A program made the translations under genes and the position numbers. From a virus, in the IMG/VR virus record IMGVR_UViG_3300045970_001348, positions 1-44,838 of that record: a stretch of 44,838 nt of DNA. One strand, given 5' to 3'. Under the pieces are notes generated by a model. That model worked only from the letters and a program-made list of their open reading frames with translations. It was not told the DNA's origin and did no database searches. Of the stretch, positions 12,232 to 21,233 are shown piece after piece; position 1 is the first letter of the stretch; every line of letters starts with the position of its first letter.

Positions 12232-14466
12232 GTGACCCACCTCGAATACGCCCTGGCCTACGCCGCCATCGGGTGGCACGTTTTCCCGCTGCTGAAGGGC
12301 ACCAAGCACCCGAACGGCAAGTTGGCTCGGCAGGGGCACCTGGACGCCACCACCGACATCGAGAAGATCACGGCCTGGTGGACGGCTGACCCTGAGGCCG
12401 GCATCGGCGTGGCCATGCAGGCCAGCCGCCTCGTCACTGTGGACGTGGACCCGCGCAACGGCGGGCACTTCGATTTGGAGCGCATCGAGGCCGAACACGG
12501 CAAGCTCGACACCGCGGTCGAGGCGCTGACCGGCGGCGGGGGCGGTCACTTGGTGTTCCTGGCGCCCAGCGACATCGGCAGGCTGCCAGGCAAGCTGTCC
12601 AAGGGCATCGACCTGAAGGCCGACGGCTACATCGTCGTCGAGCCGAGCGTGCACCCCAGCGGGCGGACGTATGTCTGGGAGGCCAGCAGCAATCCGCTGG
12701 AGGGCAACGTGCCCGCGCCGCTGCCGGGCTGGATCGCCGACATGAGCCGGGCTGCGCCTTCTGTGGTGCCGGCCGGGCCGGTGCCGGGTGTGCGGGCACT
12801 TTCCGAGATAGAGCTGTCCGACATCCGCGGCGCGCTGACCATGATCCCGGCGGACGAGCGGGAGGCCTGGCTCTACGTGGGCATGGCCCTTCACAAGGAT
12901 GTGGGCGGGGCCCTTGGATACGAGCTGTGGTCGACCTGGTCGCAGAGCTGTCCGGCGAAGTTCGATCCGCAGGACCAGCTCCGGGTGTGGCGCAGCTTCA
13001 CTCGCAAGCCAATGGGAGAGGCGGTGCAGCTCGGCACCATCTTCGATCTGGCCTACAAGCACGGCTTCAGCCGGCCAAAGGTTCCGCCGGCCCTGGTGCT
13101 GGTGCCGCCGGCGCCGGGCAAGCCGGATCCGCGAACCATGAACACGGTGCCCGAGATCGTCGATGGGCCGCGGGTGCAGACCCAGGCCATGCCAGTGCAG
13201 GGGCTCAACGACCTGGCGCGGTGGATCTTCGACACGGCCCCCAATGCGCACGCGCTGCTGGCCCAAGCCGCGGCGCTGGCGCTGGTGTGCACCTGCGCGG
13301 GCCGTCGCTACGTCAGCGAGTTCGGCGACCCGGCCACGGCATACTTCGGGCTGCTGACGCCCACCACCAGTCAGGCGCGGCCCATGCTGACAGCGGCCGA
13401 GTCGGCGCTGATCGACATCAACCTGCGCCGTCTGGTGCGCAGCCAGCGCATGGGCAGCGCCCAGCAGGTCTACGCCAGCTTCGTGCGCAGTTCGAGCGTG
13501 CTGTATGCGGCCGACGACTGGGGAGACCAGATCGCCAGCGCCAAGCGCCAGCCCTCCGGCTTGCTGTCGATCGCGCACGGCGTGCTGGCCGGTCGCGTGC
13601 ACAGCGCGAAGGACATCGCACTGGACAACTGGGCCGAGATCGGGCTGAAGAGGCCGGACGGCCAGACCAGCCACATGCCCACGCTGTACCGCCCGGGGCT
13701 CACGCTGCTGGCCGCGATCGCGGAGCCGCAGTTGCGCACGGCGTTCAAGCGGCAGGAGTTTGGCCGCGGCGCGCTCGACTGCATGCTGTTCGTGCCGGCG
13801 CTGGACATGGCGGGCTGGGCCGATCGTTCCGTGGCTGCTCAGACCAGTTTGCCGCCGGCGGTAGCTGCACGGTTGCGGGAGCTTCGTGGCCTGTCGCCAG
13901 ACTCGGCAGAGCTGCCGGAGCCAGAGATTGATTCGGCGCTGATCAGGCCTACTCCCATCACGGCGCGCTTTGCGTGCGACCTGGCCGGCGCCGAGGCGCG
14001 GTGGATCGAGCATGGCCGCAAGCTGCCCAAGCACCTGCGGCCGCTGTCATGGGGCGCCCGTGCAACCATGCGGCGCCTGTGCGTGGCCATGGCCGCCTTC
14101 TGCGATCCCGCGGTGCCGCTGGTGCGCCCGGAGATGCTGGCCTGGTGCGAACGCTTGGTGCGCGAGTGCCTGGACATCACGCTGGCGGAAGTCACGCTGC
14201 TGGGCGACGAGGACGACAGGCCGGACGCGGGGACCAAGCTGCTCGAAGTGCTGACGCGCGCCGGCTCCGACGGCCTGGCCAAGAACGAGCTGCACAAGGT
14301 GTGCTGGGCCTACAAGAGGCTGAACACCGAGGACCGCCTGGAAGTCATTGGCCGCCTGCTGGCCGATGACGAGATCACCGACATGAACACGCCGCGCGGG
14401 AAGCGCTACTACGCGCGGCAATTCGTCATCGACCAGCCGGCCGGGGAGGCGGCAGCCACGAAATAG
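12232..14466 (+). CDS. Primase-polymerase (prim-pol, PriCT) with degenerate helicase-like domain
   Basis: 744 aa from the GTG at 12232 (a GTG at 12199 would add 11 aa but lacks a ribosome site). Residues 1-170 are a prim-pol domain: YALAYAAIGWHVFPL, catalytic D71 and D73 (VDVDPRNGG), H106 after a Gly run, D127 (KGIDLKADG). Residues about 185-275 match PriCT (IPADEREAWLYVGMALH). The region from about 320 resembles DUF3987, but the Walker A place reads LLTPTTSQARPML with no GK(S/T), so it should not hydrolyse ATP. A winged-helix-like end follows (GLAKNELHKVCWAYKRLN). It primes phage replication; a separate helicase is encoded downstream. Confidence 0.9.
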   Translation: MTHLEYALAYAAIGWHVFPLLKGTKHPNGKLARQGHLDATTDIEKITAWWTADPEAGIGVAMQASRLVTVDVDPRNGGHFDLERIEAEHGKLDTAVEALTGGGGGHLVFLAPSDIGRLPGKLSKGIDLKADGYIVVEPSVHPSGRTYVWEASSNPLEGNVPAPLPGWIADMSRAAPSVVPAGPVPGVRALSEIELSDIRGALTMIPADEREAWLYVGMALHKDVGGALGYELWSTWSQSCPAKFDPQDQLRVWRSFTRKPMGEAVQLGTIFDLAYKHGFSRPKVPPALVLVPPAPGKPDPRTMNTVPEIVDGPRVQTQAMPVQGLNDLARWIFDTAPNAHALLAQAAALALVCTCAGRRYVSEFGDPATAYFGLLTPTTSQARPMLTAAESALIDINLRRLVRSQRMGSAQQVYASFVRSSSVLYAADDWGDQIASAKRQPSGLLSIAHGVLAGRVHSAKDIALDNWAEIGLKRPDGQTSHMPTLYRPGLTLLAAIAEPQLRTAFKRQEFGRGALDCMLFVPALDMAGWADRSVAAQTSLPPAVAARLRELRGLSPDSAELPEPEIDSALIRPTPITARFACDLAGAEARWIEHGRKLPKHLRPLSWGARATMRRLCVAMAAFCDPAVPLVRPEMLAWCERLVRECLDITLAEVTLLGDEDDRPDAGTKLLEVLTRAGSDGLAKNELHKVCWAYKRLNTEDRLEVIGRLLADDEITDMNTPRGKRYYARQFVIDQPAGEAAATK

Positions 14467-14653
14467 GTGGAGAGGTGGAGATGCCGAGATGGCTGTCTTG
14501 CGGCTTCGGCCGCGGCAAGAGCGCTATACCTTAAGAGAGAAATACCTTAATAAGCATCTCCACCTCCCGCCTCTCCACAAGCTCAGAACCCGCATGAATC
14601 CTAGCGTTTAACTGGAGAGAACAAATCTCTCCACCTATTTTTTCCTCTCCACA
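14466..14653. repeat. Repeat-rich non-coding stretch, candidate origin of replication
   Basis: 188 bp between primase and helicase genes, with no credible ORF. GGTGGAGA occurs twice in tandem (14466-14481). Its complement TCTCCACC/A occurs at 14557-14564, 14572-14579, 14628-14635 and 14646-14653, with a weaker direct copy at 14611-14618. Between them is a locally AT-rich patch with ATACCTTAA repeated twice. Iterons in both directions plus an AT-rich element beside replication genes fit an origin or a protein-binding array. Confidence 0.55.
14614..14640 (+). terminator. Hairpin with T-run before the helicase gene
   Basis: GGAGAGA-ACAAA-TCTCTCC, a perfect 7-bp stem, followed within five bases by a run of T (to about 14643). 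It could act as an intrinsic terminator or attenuator between primase and helicase genes. The same bases form part of the repeat array, so the hairpin may be a by-product of it. Confidence 0.45.
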
Positions 14654-16074
14654 TGACTACTTCGAACATCGAACTCACCCCCGCGCAGGCTTCCGTTGCT
14701 CAATCCATGATCGACTTCTGTCGAGACGGCACCAAGGGATCGCAGGCAATGGCCACGCTGTCGGGCTATGCCGGCGTCGGCAAGACCACGGTAGTGGCCT
14801 ACGTCGTGGATGAGCTCTCGAAGATCGCCGATGAGTACATGAGCGTCGTGGTGCTGGCGCCGACCCACAAGGCGCTGTCCGTGCTGTCTGAAAAGCTGGG
14901 CGGCGCCGAGGTGGCCACGCAGACGTTGCAGGCTGCACTCGCCCTCAAGGTCAGGGACATGCCAGATGGGCAGCAGGAGACCGAGGACACCGGCGAGCCG
15001 GGGTCGTTGCGGGACTACAGCCTAGCCATCATCGACGAGGCCTCGATGGTCAGTGCGGCCATGTTCGCCACGGCTCTGTTCAAGCGCGGACGCTGCAAGC
15101 TGTTGTTCGTCGGCGACCCCGCCCAACTGCCGCCGGTCGACCAGGCGCGTGGCACGGTGACGGACCGCAGCCAACTTGGCCTGCAGCTCTCACCGGCGTT
15201 TGGCGACGAGGTGCCGGTGCACTGGAAGCTCACCGAGGTCGTGCGCCAGGCGCAGGACAACCCGATCATTCGACTGGCCACCGCGGCGCGCCAGTGCATC
15301 GATGAAGGGCGTGAGTTCACGCTGCATATGATGGGTCAGCAACTGCGCGAGGGTGACGAAGACTTTCTGGCGATGCAGCCTGGCGGCGTTCTCGAAGTGG
15401 CCCGGCTGGTGGCCGACGCGATCAGCCATGAGCAGGACACGCGAGCCCTGGCTCTGGACAACAACACCGTGCAGGCCGTGAACGCCCACGTGCATGCCAT
15501 GGTGCATCCTGGCAAGGGCGACTACCCGGCAGGAACGCAGTTGATGGCCCATGACGGATTCGCGGGCTGGGATCCAGAGTCTGTCGGCTCGGCGAAGTGG
15601 ATCAAGGTGCCGGTGCGCAATTCAGCTCTGCTGCGGGTGATCGACTGCGAGGATGAGCGACACCCGTCGGAGCTTGGTCGTCCGGCCTACAAGCTGACTC
15701 TTGAAGCCGATGGCGGCGGGAAATTGGCGTGCTGGGTAGCGATTGACCAGAAGCAGTGGCAGGCCGACATCAGCGAGCATTTTGCAGAGTACCGACGGCT
15801 GAAGATGCGCGAGAAGATGGCCGGCGGCAGTGAGGCTCGGGCGATCAAGGACCAGGCCAGAGAGGCCAGCGCCGCGGGCTGGGAGCTCAAGGCCCGATTC
15901 GCTCCTCTGCGCTACGCCTACGCCATGACGGTGCACAAGAGCCAGGGCAGCACCTTCGATGCCGTGGTGCTGGCGTGGGACAGCTTCCAGAAGAGCCGTG
16001 ACATTCAGGTTCGCAACCGCCTGGCCTACGTGGCTCTTACCCGGACGCGCAAGTTCGCGGTGGTGTGCGCCTGA
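14653..16074 (+). CDS. Dda/RecD-like superfamily 1 helicase
   Basis: 473 aa. Walker A GYAGVGKT (38-45), motif Ia VVLAPTHKAL, Walker B IIDEAS (124-129), motif III FVGDPAQLPPVD, and near the C-terminus MTVHKSQGSTFDAVVL and YVALTRTRKFAVV, the paired motifs V and VI of the AAA_30/UvrD_C_2 group. It is short, like T4 Dda, with no nuclease domain. It probably supplies the replicative or accessory unwinding that the neighbouring prim-pol protein cannot. The gene starts at the last copy of the TCTCCACA repeat and its stop overlaps the next start. Confidence 0.92.
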   Translation: MTTSNIELTPAQASVAQSMIDFCRDGTKGSQAMATLSGYAGVGKTTVVAYVVDELSKIADEYMSVVVLAPTHKALSVLSEKLGGAEVATQTLQAALALKVRDMPDGQQETEDTGEPGSLRDYSLAIIDEASMVSAAMFATALFKRGRCKLLFVGDPAQLPPVDQARGTVTDRSQLGLQLSPAFGDEVPVHWKLTEVVRQAQDNPIIRLATAARQCIDEGREFTLHMMGQQLREGDEDFLAMQPGGVLEVARLVADAISHEQDTRALALDNNTVQAVNAHVHAMVHPGKGDYPAGTQLMAHDGFAGWDPESVGSAKWIKVPVRNSALLRVIDCEDERHPSELGRPAYKLTLEADGGGKLACWVAIDQKQWQADISEHFAEYRRLKMREKMAGGSEARAIKDQAREASAAGWELKARFAPLRYAYAMTVHKSQGSTFDAVVLAWDSFQKSRDIQVRNRLAYVALTRTRKFAVVCA

Positions 16075-16424
16075 TGGACCCGCTCAACCTGGTCCTCCCC
16101 TGGCCCCCCAAGGAGCTAAGCCCCAATGCCCGGCTGCACCACATGGCGCTGGCCAGGGTAAAGAAGCGATTCAGGGTCGCCTGTGGCCTACAGGCGATGG
16201 CGCAGGGGGCAAGGCGCCTGCAGGCCGAAAACCTGGCCCTTCGGGTCGTTTTCGTGCCTCCTGACCGCCGTGCGCGCGACGTGGACAACTGCGTGGCGGC
16301 CATGAAGGCAGGGTTCGATGGCCTGGCCGACGTGCTGGGGGTGGACGACAGCCGGTGGAGGTGGAGCGATCCGCCCGTGCTGTCCGACCAGGTGGGCGGC
16401 TTCGTTCGGGTGGAGGTGGCGTGA
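16074..16424 (+). CDS. RusA-like Holliday junction resolvase
   Basis: 116 aa. LPWPPKELSPNARLHHMALA is the usual RusA opening, and DRRARDVDNCVAAMKAGFDG followed by VLGVDD provides the acidic residues D69, D71 and D91, in the same places as the catalytic residues D70, D72 and D91 of E. coli RusA. It resolves branched replication intermediates before packaging. ATG overlaps the helicase stop (TGATG); a GTG nine bases earlier is less likely. Confidence 0.93.
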   Translation: MDPLNLVLPWPPKELSPNARLHHMALARVKKRFRVACGLQAMAQGARRLQAENLALRVVFVPPDRRARDVDNCVAAMKAGFDGLADVLGVDDSRWRWSDPPVLSDQVGGFVRVEVA

Positions 16425-16708
16425 TGGCCGTCCGTCGCAACACGGGGTCAGTGCCGGTTGCGATGATGTCGATCCTCGTCGGCGTCAACGACTCTGGCTA
16501 CGTCGTCGGCCAGGACCACCACCGTGCGAAGTTCACCGACCACGAGGTGGACCTGATGATCCAGCTGTGCGCCGAAGGCTTCACCTACAAGCAGGTGGCT
16601 GAGAAGTTCGGGTGCTGCTACACGACGGTGGGCGACTACGTGAGGTGCGCCAGAAGGGCGCAGTTGGCCGTGGGGCAAAGGCGCGTGAAGCGCGCAGTGA
16701 AGGGTTAG
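16424..16708 (+). CDS. HTH protein before the terminase genes, possible late regulator
   Basis: 94 aa. The part from 36 to 82 (AKFTDHEVDLMIQLCAEGFT, then YKQVAEKFGCCYTTVGDYVR) is a homeodomain-like helix-turn-helix, with a basic C-terminal tail (RRVKRAVKG). The start overlaps the resolvase stop (TGATG). Its place, last before the packaging genes, is that of late-gene activators in many temperate phages, but resolvase-associated or NinH-type roles are possible. Confidence 0.72.
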   Translation: MAVRRNTGSVPVAMMSILVGVNDSGYVVGQDHHRAKFTDHEVDLMIQLCAEGFTYKQVAEKFGCCYTTVGDYVRCARRAQLAVGQRRVKRAVKG

Positions 16709-16742
16709 GCATAGGGCCTGGCCTGAAAGTGAAAATTCTTCG

Positions 16743-17198
16743 ATGGGACGCCCAACTTCTTACCGTAAAGAGTTCTGCGAGAAGGTGCGCGCGCTTGGTG
16801 CCAAGGGCAAAAGCAAGGCGCAGATTGCTGCTGCGCTTGGCGTGTCGCGCATGACGGTGGACCGCTGGTGTGATGATCATCCATTGTTCTGTGACGCCAT
16901 CGCGCACGCGCGCGATTCAGCGCTGGCCTGGTGGGAAGATCAAGCCCAGAAGCACATGCTCGAGAAGGCCAAAGGCTCGAAGCTGAACGCCCATATCTGG
17001 TCGCGCTCGATGGCTGCCAGGTTCCCCGACGATTACCGAGAGAGCAGCAAGGTCGAGCTGGGTGGCAGCTTGGCTCTGACCAAGATGTCCGACGAGGAGA
17101 TCGACGAAGAGTTGGCGGCGCTCGAGGCGGCAGAGCGGGCCGTGCGCACCATCGCTCAGGGTGCTCCGCAAGCCGGTGATATCGACCCCTGCGCTTGA
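16743..17198 (+). CDS. terS: Terminase small subunit
   Basis: 151 aa. N-terminal HTH (GRPTSYRKEFCEKVRALGAK, then SKAQIAAALGVSRMTVDRWC) typical of small terminases that recognise the packaging site, a central coiled oligomerisation part (DSALAWWEDQAQKHMLEKAK) and an acidic C-terminus (SDEEIDEELAALEAAERAV) that would contact the large subunit. The large-subunit gene begins 38 bp before its end. Confidence 0.88.
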   Translation: MGRPTSYRKEFCEKVRALGAKGKSKAQIAAALGVSRMTVDRWCDDHPLFCDAIAHARDSALAWWEDQAQKHMLEKAKGSKLNAHIWSRSMAARFPDDYRESSKVELGGSLALTKMSDEEIDEELAALEAAERAVRTIAQGAPQAGDIDPCA

Positions 17199-18762
17199 CA
17201 GGAGGGGCAAGGAGCGACTGCTCCTGCTCCTGCGCGAGAAGGCCCGCCGTAGGCCCATCTGGACGGCCCTGGCGGGCCCCCAGGAGATGGCACGTACCAG
17301 CAAGGCCGACATCGTCGGCTATGGCGGCGCAGCCGGGGGCGGCAAGACAGACCTGATCGTCGGCCTGGCCACAACCGAGCACACCAGGTCGCTGGTGGTG
17401 CGCCGGGAGAAGGCCCAGACAGAGGGCGTCATCCAGCGGATGACCGAGCTCTTCAAGGGCACCGACGGGTTCAATTCTCAGAAGTCGATCTGGCGCCTGC
17501 CCACCGAGGCCGCCAGGCTCTGCGAATTCGCGGGCCTGGACAACCTGGGCGATGAGAACAGGTGGCAGGGACGCCCGCACGACCTGAAGGCATTCGACGA
17601 GGTCACCGAACAGCGCGAGGCCCAGGTGCGATTCGTCATGGGCTGGACCCGCTCCAACAACCCTCGGCAGCGCACGCGCGTGCTGATGACCTTCAACCCG
17701 CCCACCACCAAGGAGGGCGAGTGGGTGCTCGACTTCTTCGGCCCCTGGCTGCGCAAGACGCACCCCAGGCCGGCGCTGCCGGGCGAGCTGCGGTGGTTCA
17801 CCACCATCAAGGGGCGTGACGAAGAGGTGCCAGATGGGCGCCCATTCGTCCTGGTGGAGGGCGAACGCGTCTACGAATTCGACCCCGCGGCCTTCAAGCC
17901 CGAGGACGTCATCCAGCCCAAGAGCCGCACCTTCATCCCCGCCAGGCTCACCGACAACCCCTACTACATGGCCACCAACTACATGTCGCAGTTGCAGTCG
18001 CTGCCCGAGCCCCTGCGCTCGCAGATGCTCTATGGCGACTTCACCGCCGGCATCACCGAAGACCCCATGCAGGTCATCCCAACGGCCTGGGTGGAGGCTG
18101 CGATGGCGCGCTGGAAGCCTCTGGCACCTCGAGGCGAGATGCTCACGATGGGCGTGGACGTGGCGCGAGGAGGCAAGGACAAGACTGTGATCGCCACGCG
18201 CCACGCTGGGGATGGCCTGGCCCGCCAGTGGGTGGCGCCTCTGGTCAAGTACCCAGGCACAGACACCCCCTCCGGGCCGATCGTGGCTGGCTACGTGTTG
18301 GCCGAACGGCGCGACCGTGCACCCATCAACCTGGACGTGATCGGCGTTGGCGCAAGCCCATACGACTGCCTGGTGCAGACCGGGCAGCAGGTCCAGGGGG
18401 TGAACGTGGCCGAGAAGGCCAACGCCACCGATCGGTCGGGCCTGCTGAACTTCCTCAACCTGCGCAGCCAGCTCTGGTGGCAGATGCGCGAGGCCCTCGA
18501 CCCGGCCAACGACCTGGGCTGGGCGCTGCCACCGGATCCCGAGCTGAAGGCCGAGCTAACCACCCCCAAGTGGTCGGTATCGGGCCGCGTCATCAAGGTG
18601 CAGAGCAGGGACGAGATCTGGGAGACCCTGAAGCGCTCGGTGGACAGCGCCACCGCGGTCATCCTGGCCTCGATCGACACACCCAAGTGGCACGTCGTCA
18701 AGGCGAGTACGCATACCCGGGCAGCCAAGCGGGAACATGACCCGTATGAAGGGATCAATTGA
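17161..18762 (+). CDS. terL: Terminase large subunit
   Basis: 533 aa, GTG start overlapping the small subunit gene. ATPase: Walker A GGAAGGGKTD (55-64), adenine-binding region before it, Walker B-like KAFDEVTEQ and coupling motif MTFNPP. Nuclease: RNase H-like first Asp in MGVDVARGGKDKT, a second acidic strand LDVIGVGASPYD and a later Asp. It pumps DNA into the prohead and cuts it. The C-terminal coding part holds one copy of the AGTACGCATA element (18706-18715). Confidence 0.95.
   Translation: MLRKPVISTPALDRRGKERLLLLLREKARRRPIWTALAGPQEMARTSKADIVGYGGAAGGGKTDLIVGLATTEHTRSLVVRREKAQTEGVIQRMTELFKGTDGFNSQKSIWRLPTEAARLCEFAGLDNLGDENRWQGRPHDLKAFDEVTEQREAQVRFVMGWTRSNNPRQRTRVLMTFNPPTTKEGEWVLDFFGPWLRKTHPRPALPGELRWFTTIKGRDEEVPDGRPFVLVEGERVYEFDPAAFKPEDVIQPKSRTFIPARLTDNPYYMATNYMSQLQSLPEPLRSQMLYGDFTAGITEDPMQVIPTAWVEAAMARWKPLAPRGEMLTMGVDVARGGKDKTVIATRHAGDGLARQWVAPLVKYPGTDTPSGPIVAGYVLAERRDRAPINLDVIGVGASPYDCLVQTGQQVQGVNVAEKANATDRSGLLNFLNLRSQLWWQMREALDPANDLGWALPPDPELKAELTTPKWSVSGRVIKVQSRDEIWETLKRSVDSATAVILASIDTPKWHVVKASTHTRAAKREHDPYEGIN
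18706..18715 (+). promoter_or_regulatory. AGTACGCATA element, copy 1
   Basis: One of four exact copies in the late region. It lies in the 3' end of the terminase gene, 21 bp before the ATG of the next gene. Only a 4-bp GC stem follows. Confidence 0.5.
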
Positions 18763-19228
18763 CCACGCCCGCGAACTGAACCTGGCCGCGCTGCCCCTCG
18801 TGCTGACGCACGCGGACTTGCGCCTTCTCGCGGATGAGGCGCCCCGGGCCATGCCCGACGAGCCCCTGGTGGACGTGGGCACCAAGCACCACCTGGCCGC
18901 CGGCCTCTACGGGCGCAGCGTCGTGATCTCTGCAGGAACCATGTGCATGGGCGCCGATCACGCCGTCGAGGGATTCGCGCTGATCGTGGGCGACATCTCG
19001 GTGTGGTTCGCAGGCCAAGCCCGGCAGCGCTTCACCGGCGCGCACTTCCTGACCTCGAAGCCCGGGCCGCGCATGGTCCTGGCGCACGCCGACACGACCT
19101 GGATCACGGTTCACCCCAACACCACCGGCGGCACCGACATTGCCGCCATCGAGGACAGCATCGTGAACGGCGCCCAACGCTTGATGTCGCGCCAACCACT
19201 GGCCTTGACGCTGGGAGACCTGCAATGA
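18737..19228 (+). CDS. Phage protein with cupin-like pattern (163 aa), unknown
   Basis: Beta-rich. A Gly and hydrophobic run (HHLAAGLYGRSVVISAGTMC), then GDISVWFAG and TTWITVHPNTTGG, which look like the turns of a small jelly roll; a helical end follows (AAIEDSIVNGAQRLMSRQ). Similar genes sit between terminase and portal in BPP-1-like phages (recollection). Starts within the terminase gene (26-bp overlap). It might be a capsid or assembly factor; not established. Confidence 0.7.
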   Translation: MTRMKGSIDHARELNLAALPLVLTHADLRLLADEAPRAMPDEPLVDVGTKHHLAAGLYGRSVVISAGTMCMGADHAVEGFALIVGDISVWFAGQARQRFTGAHFLTSKPGPRMVLAHADTTWITVHPNTTGGTDIAAIEDSIVNGAQRLMSRQPLALTLGDLQ

Positions 19229-19515
19229 GCATGGCTATGTGGTCAATCGCTGCCGTCAGCTTGTACACCGGCGTGACGGGCAACGACAACGCGCGCCGCG
19301 CCCAGGCCCAGGCCAAGGTCAATGCGCTGGAAACAGCGCGCCAGGCCGACGAGGCCACCAACAAGGCCAACGCCAAGGCCCCCGACAGCGCAGCCGCGCT
19401 GGCTGCCGCCATCCTGGCCGGCAAGCAAGGCAACGCCAGCACCATGCTGACTGGCCCGAAGGGGGTTGCGCAAAGCGACATGACCCTGGGCCGGATCTCA
19501 ATGCTGGGGGGCTGA
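19225..19515 (+). CDS. Small phage protein with conserved C-terminal motif (96 aa)
   Basis: A hydrophobic start (MSMAMWSIAAVSLYTGVTG) could be a membrane or packing helix, followed by an Ala/Lys/Gln-rich helix and a closing motif STMLTGPKGVA then TLGRISMLGG, known from proteins just upstream of connector-type portals in podoviruses (family knowledge). GGAG precedes the ATG, which overlaps the previous stop. Function unknown. Confidence 0.75.
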   Translation: MSMAMWSIAAVSLYTGVTGNDNARRAQAQAKVNALETARQADEATNKANAKAPDSAAALAAAILAGKQGNASTMLTGPKGVAQSDMTLGRISMLGG

Positions 19516-21225
19516 GTGCCCGCGATCACCCACCAGCGCCGGGAAGAGCTGCAGCGGCGGGTCGCATCGCTGCGGTCTGAGCGCTCGACCTGGCTGCCCC
19601 AGTACATGGAGCTATCGAAGTTCATCATGCCGCGCAACGGGCGGTTCATGATCGCCGACCATAACCGGGGCACCCGCCGGCACAACAACATCCTGGACAA
19701 CACCGGCACGCGCGCCCTGCGCACGCTGTCGGCCGGGATGATGTCCGGCATGACGAGCCCGGCCAGGCCCTGGTTCAGGCTTGAGACCTCGGACCCCGAG
19801 CTCAACAAGAGCGCTGCCGTCAAGGTCTGGCTGTCCGACGTGACGCGCCTGCTGCTGCGCATCTTCAGCAAGAGCAACACCTACCGGGCGCTGCACTCGA
19901 CCTACGAAGAACTGGGCGTTTTCGGCACGTCGGCAAAGGTCATCGCAGACGACTTCAAGCACGTCATCCATCACACCTCGCTGACCGCTGGCGAGTACAT
20001 GATCGCGACCGACTACCTGGGCAACGTGGACACGCTTGCCAGGGAATTCGAGATGACCGTGGGGCAGATGGTGCGCGAGTACGGCATCACCGAAGTCAGC
20101 GCCACGGTGAAGGCCCTGTACGACCGCAATGCGCTGGATGCGTGGATCCCGGTCACTCACGTCATCCAGCCCCGCACCGAGCGCGACCGCGCGAGCCCAC
20201 TGGCCAAGGACATGGCCTGGGAGTCGGTCTGCTTCGAGCAGGGCCGATCCGAGTACAAGGTGCTGCGCGACTCTGGCTACAAGGAATTCCCGGCCGCCGT
20301 CTCGCGCTGGGCTGTCTCAGGCGGCGACATCTACGGCGGCAGCCCGGGCCAAGAGTCGCTGGGCGACATCAAGCAGTTGCAGCAGCAGCAACTCCGCAAG
20401 GGCCAGGCCATCGACTACCAGACGAAGCCCCCGCTGCAGGCGCCTTCGAGCATGAAGAACCAGGAGTCGGACATGCTGCCAGGCGGCGTGACCTACTACG
20501 ACGGCACCACGCCGGGCGCTGGCATCCGCACTGCCTTCGACGTGACGCTGAACTTGCAGCACCTCCTGCTTGACATCCAGGACGTGCGCGAGCGCGTCAA
20601 GTCTTCCTTCTACGCTGATCTCTGGCTCATGCTGCAGCAGGTCGACGCTGGCCGGATGACCGCCACCGAGGTGGCCGAGCGCAAAGAAGAGAAGCTGCTG
20701 ATGCTGGGCCCGACCACCGAGCGCTTGCACTTTGAAGAACTGCAACCCCTGGTCGAGGGAACCTTCGCGCGGGCTCTGCGTGCTGGCATCGTGCCCCCTG
20801 CACCCGAAGAGATGCAGGGCCAAGACCTCAACGTCAACTTCATCAGCACGCTGGCCCAGGCGCAGCGCGCGATCGCGACCAACTCCATCGACCGCTTCGT
20901 CGGCAACATCGGGCAGATCGCAACCATCAAGCCCGGCGTGCTCGACAAGCTCGACGAGGACGAGTGGGCCGACGTCTACGCCGACGCGTTGGGCATCGAC
21001 CCCCGCCTGATCGTGCCAGACAGCAAGGTGGCAATGATCCGCGCCAACCGGGCCCAGGTGCAGCAGGCCCAGCAGCAGGCCGCGCAAGCCAACGTCGAGG
21101 CCGACACCGCGCAGAAGATGGCCCAGGCCCAGGGCGGGGCCATCGCGCAGGGCGCCGCCGGCTCGCTTGCCCGCGGAGCAGGCCCCATTACTGATGCCAC
21201 CCGCGCATTCAGCGGATACGTCTGA
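19516..21225 (+). CDS. Portal protein (head-to-tail connector)
   Basis: 569 aa, GTG start one base-frame after the previous stop. The N-terminal part is typical: LRSERSTWLPQYMELSKFIM, NTGTRALRTLSAGMMSGMTSPARPWFRL, YEELGVFGTSAKVI, matching the T7-type Head-tail connector family. The Gln-rich stretch (KQLQQQQLRKG) and the C-terminal Gln/Ala-rich helix are characteristic of the tunnel and crown. It forms the dodecameric ring for packaging. Confidence 0.95.
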   Translation: MPAITHQRREELQRRVASLRSERSTWLPQYMELSKFIMPRNGRFMIADHNRGTRRHNNILDNTGTRALRTLSAGMMSGMTSPARPWFRLETSDPELNKSAAVKVWLSDVTRLLLRIFSKSNTYRALHSTYEELGVFGTSAKVIADDFKHVIHHTSLTAGEYMIATDYLGNVDTLAREFEMTVGQMVREYGITEVSATVKALYDRNALDAWIPVTHVIQPRTERDRASPLAKDMAWESVCFEQGRSEYKVLRDSGYKEFPAAVSRWAVSGGDIYGGSPGQESLGDIKQLQQQQLRKGQAIDYQTKPPLQAPSSMKNQESDMLPGGVTYYDGTTPGAGIRTAFDVTLNLQHLLLDIQDVRERVKSSFYADLWLMLQQVDAGRMTATEVAERKEEKLLMLGPTTERLHFEELQPLVEGTFARALRAGIVPPAPEEMQGQDLNVNFISTLAQAQRAIATNSIDRFVGNIGQIATIKPGVLDKLDEDEWADVYADALGIDPRLIVPDSKVAMIRANRAQVQQAQQQAAQANVEADTAQKMAQAQGGAIAQGAAGSLARGAGPITDATRAFSGYV

Positions 21226-21233
21226 GGAACCCC

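Noticed and set aside
12160-14034. 624-aa open frame antisense to the primase gene
   Set aside because: Typical of GC-rich DNA: opposite frame without stops, low-complexity His/Arg/Gly composition, no motifs, and the sense strand has a clear prim-pol protein.
16709-16742. Late promoter before the terminase genes
   Set aside because: An AT-richer stretch (GAAAATTCTTCG) is present, but no -35/-10 pair and no AGTACGCATA copy.
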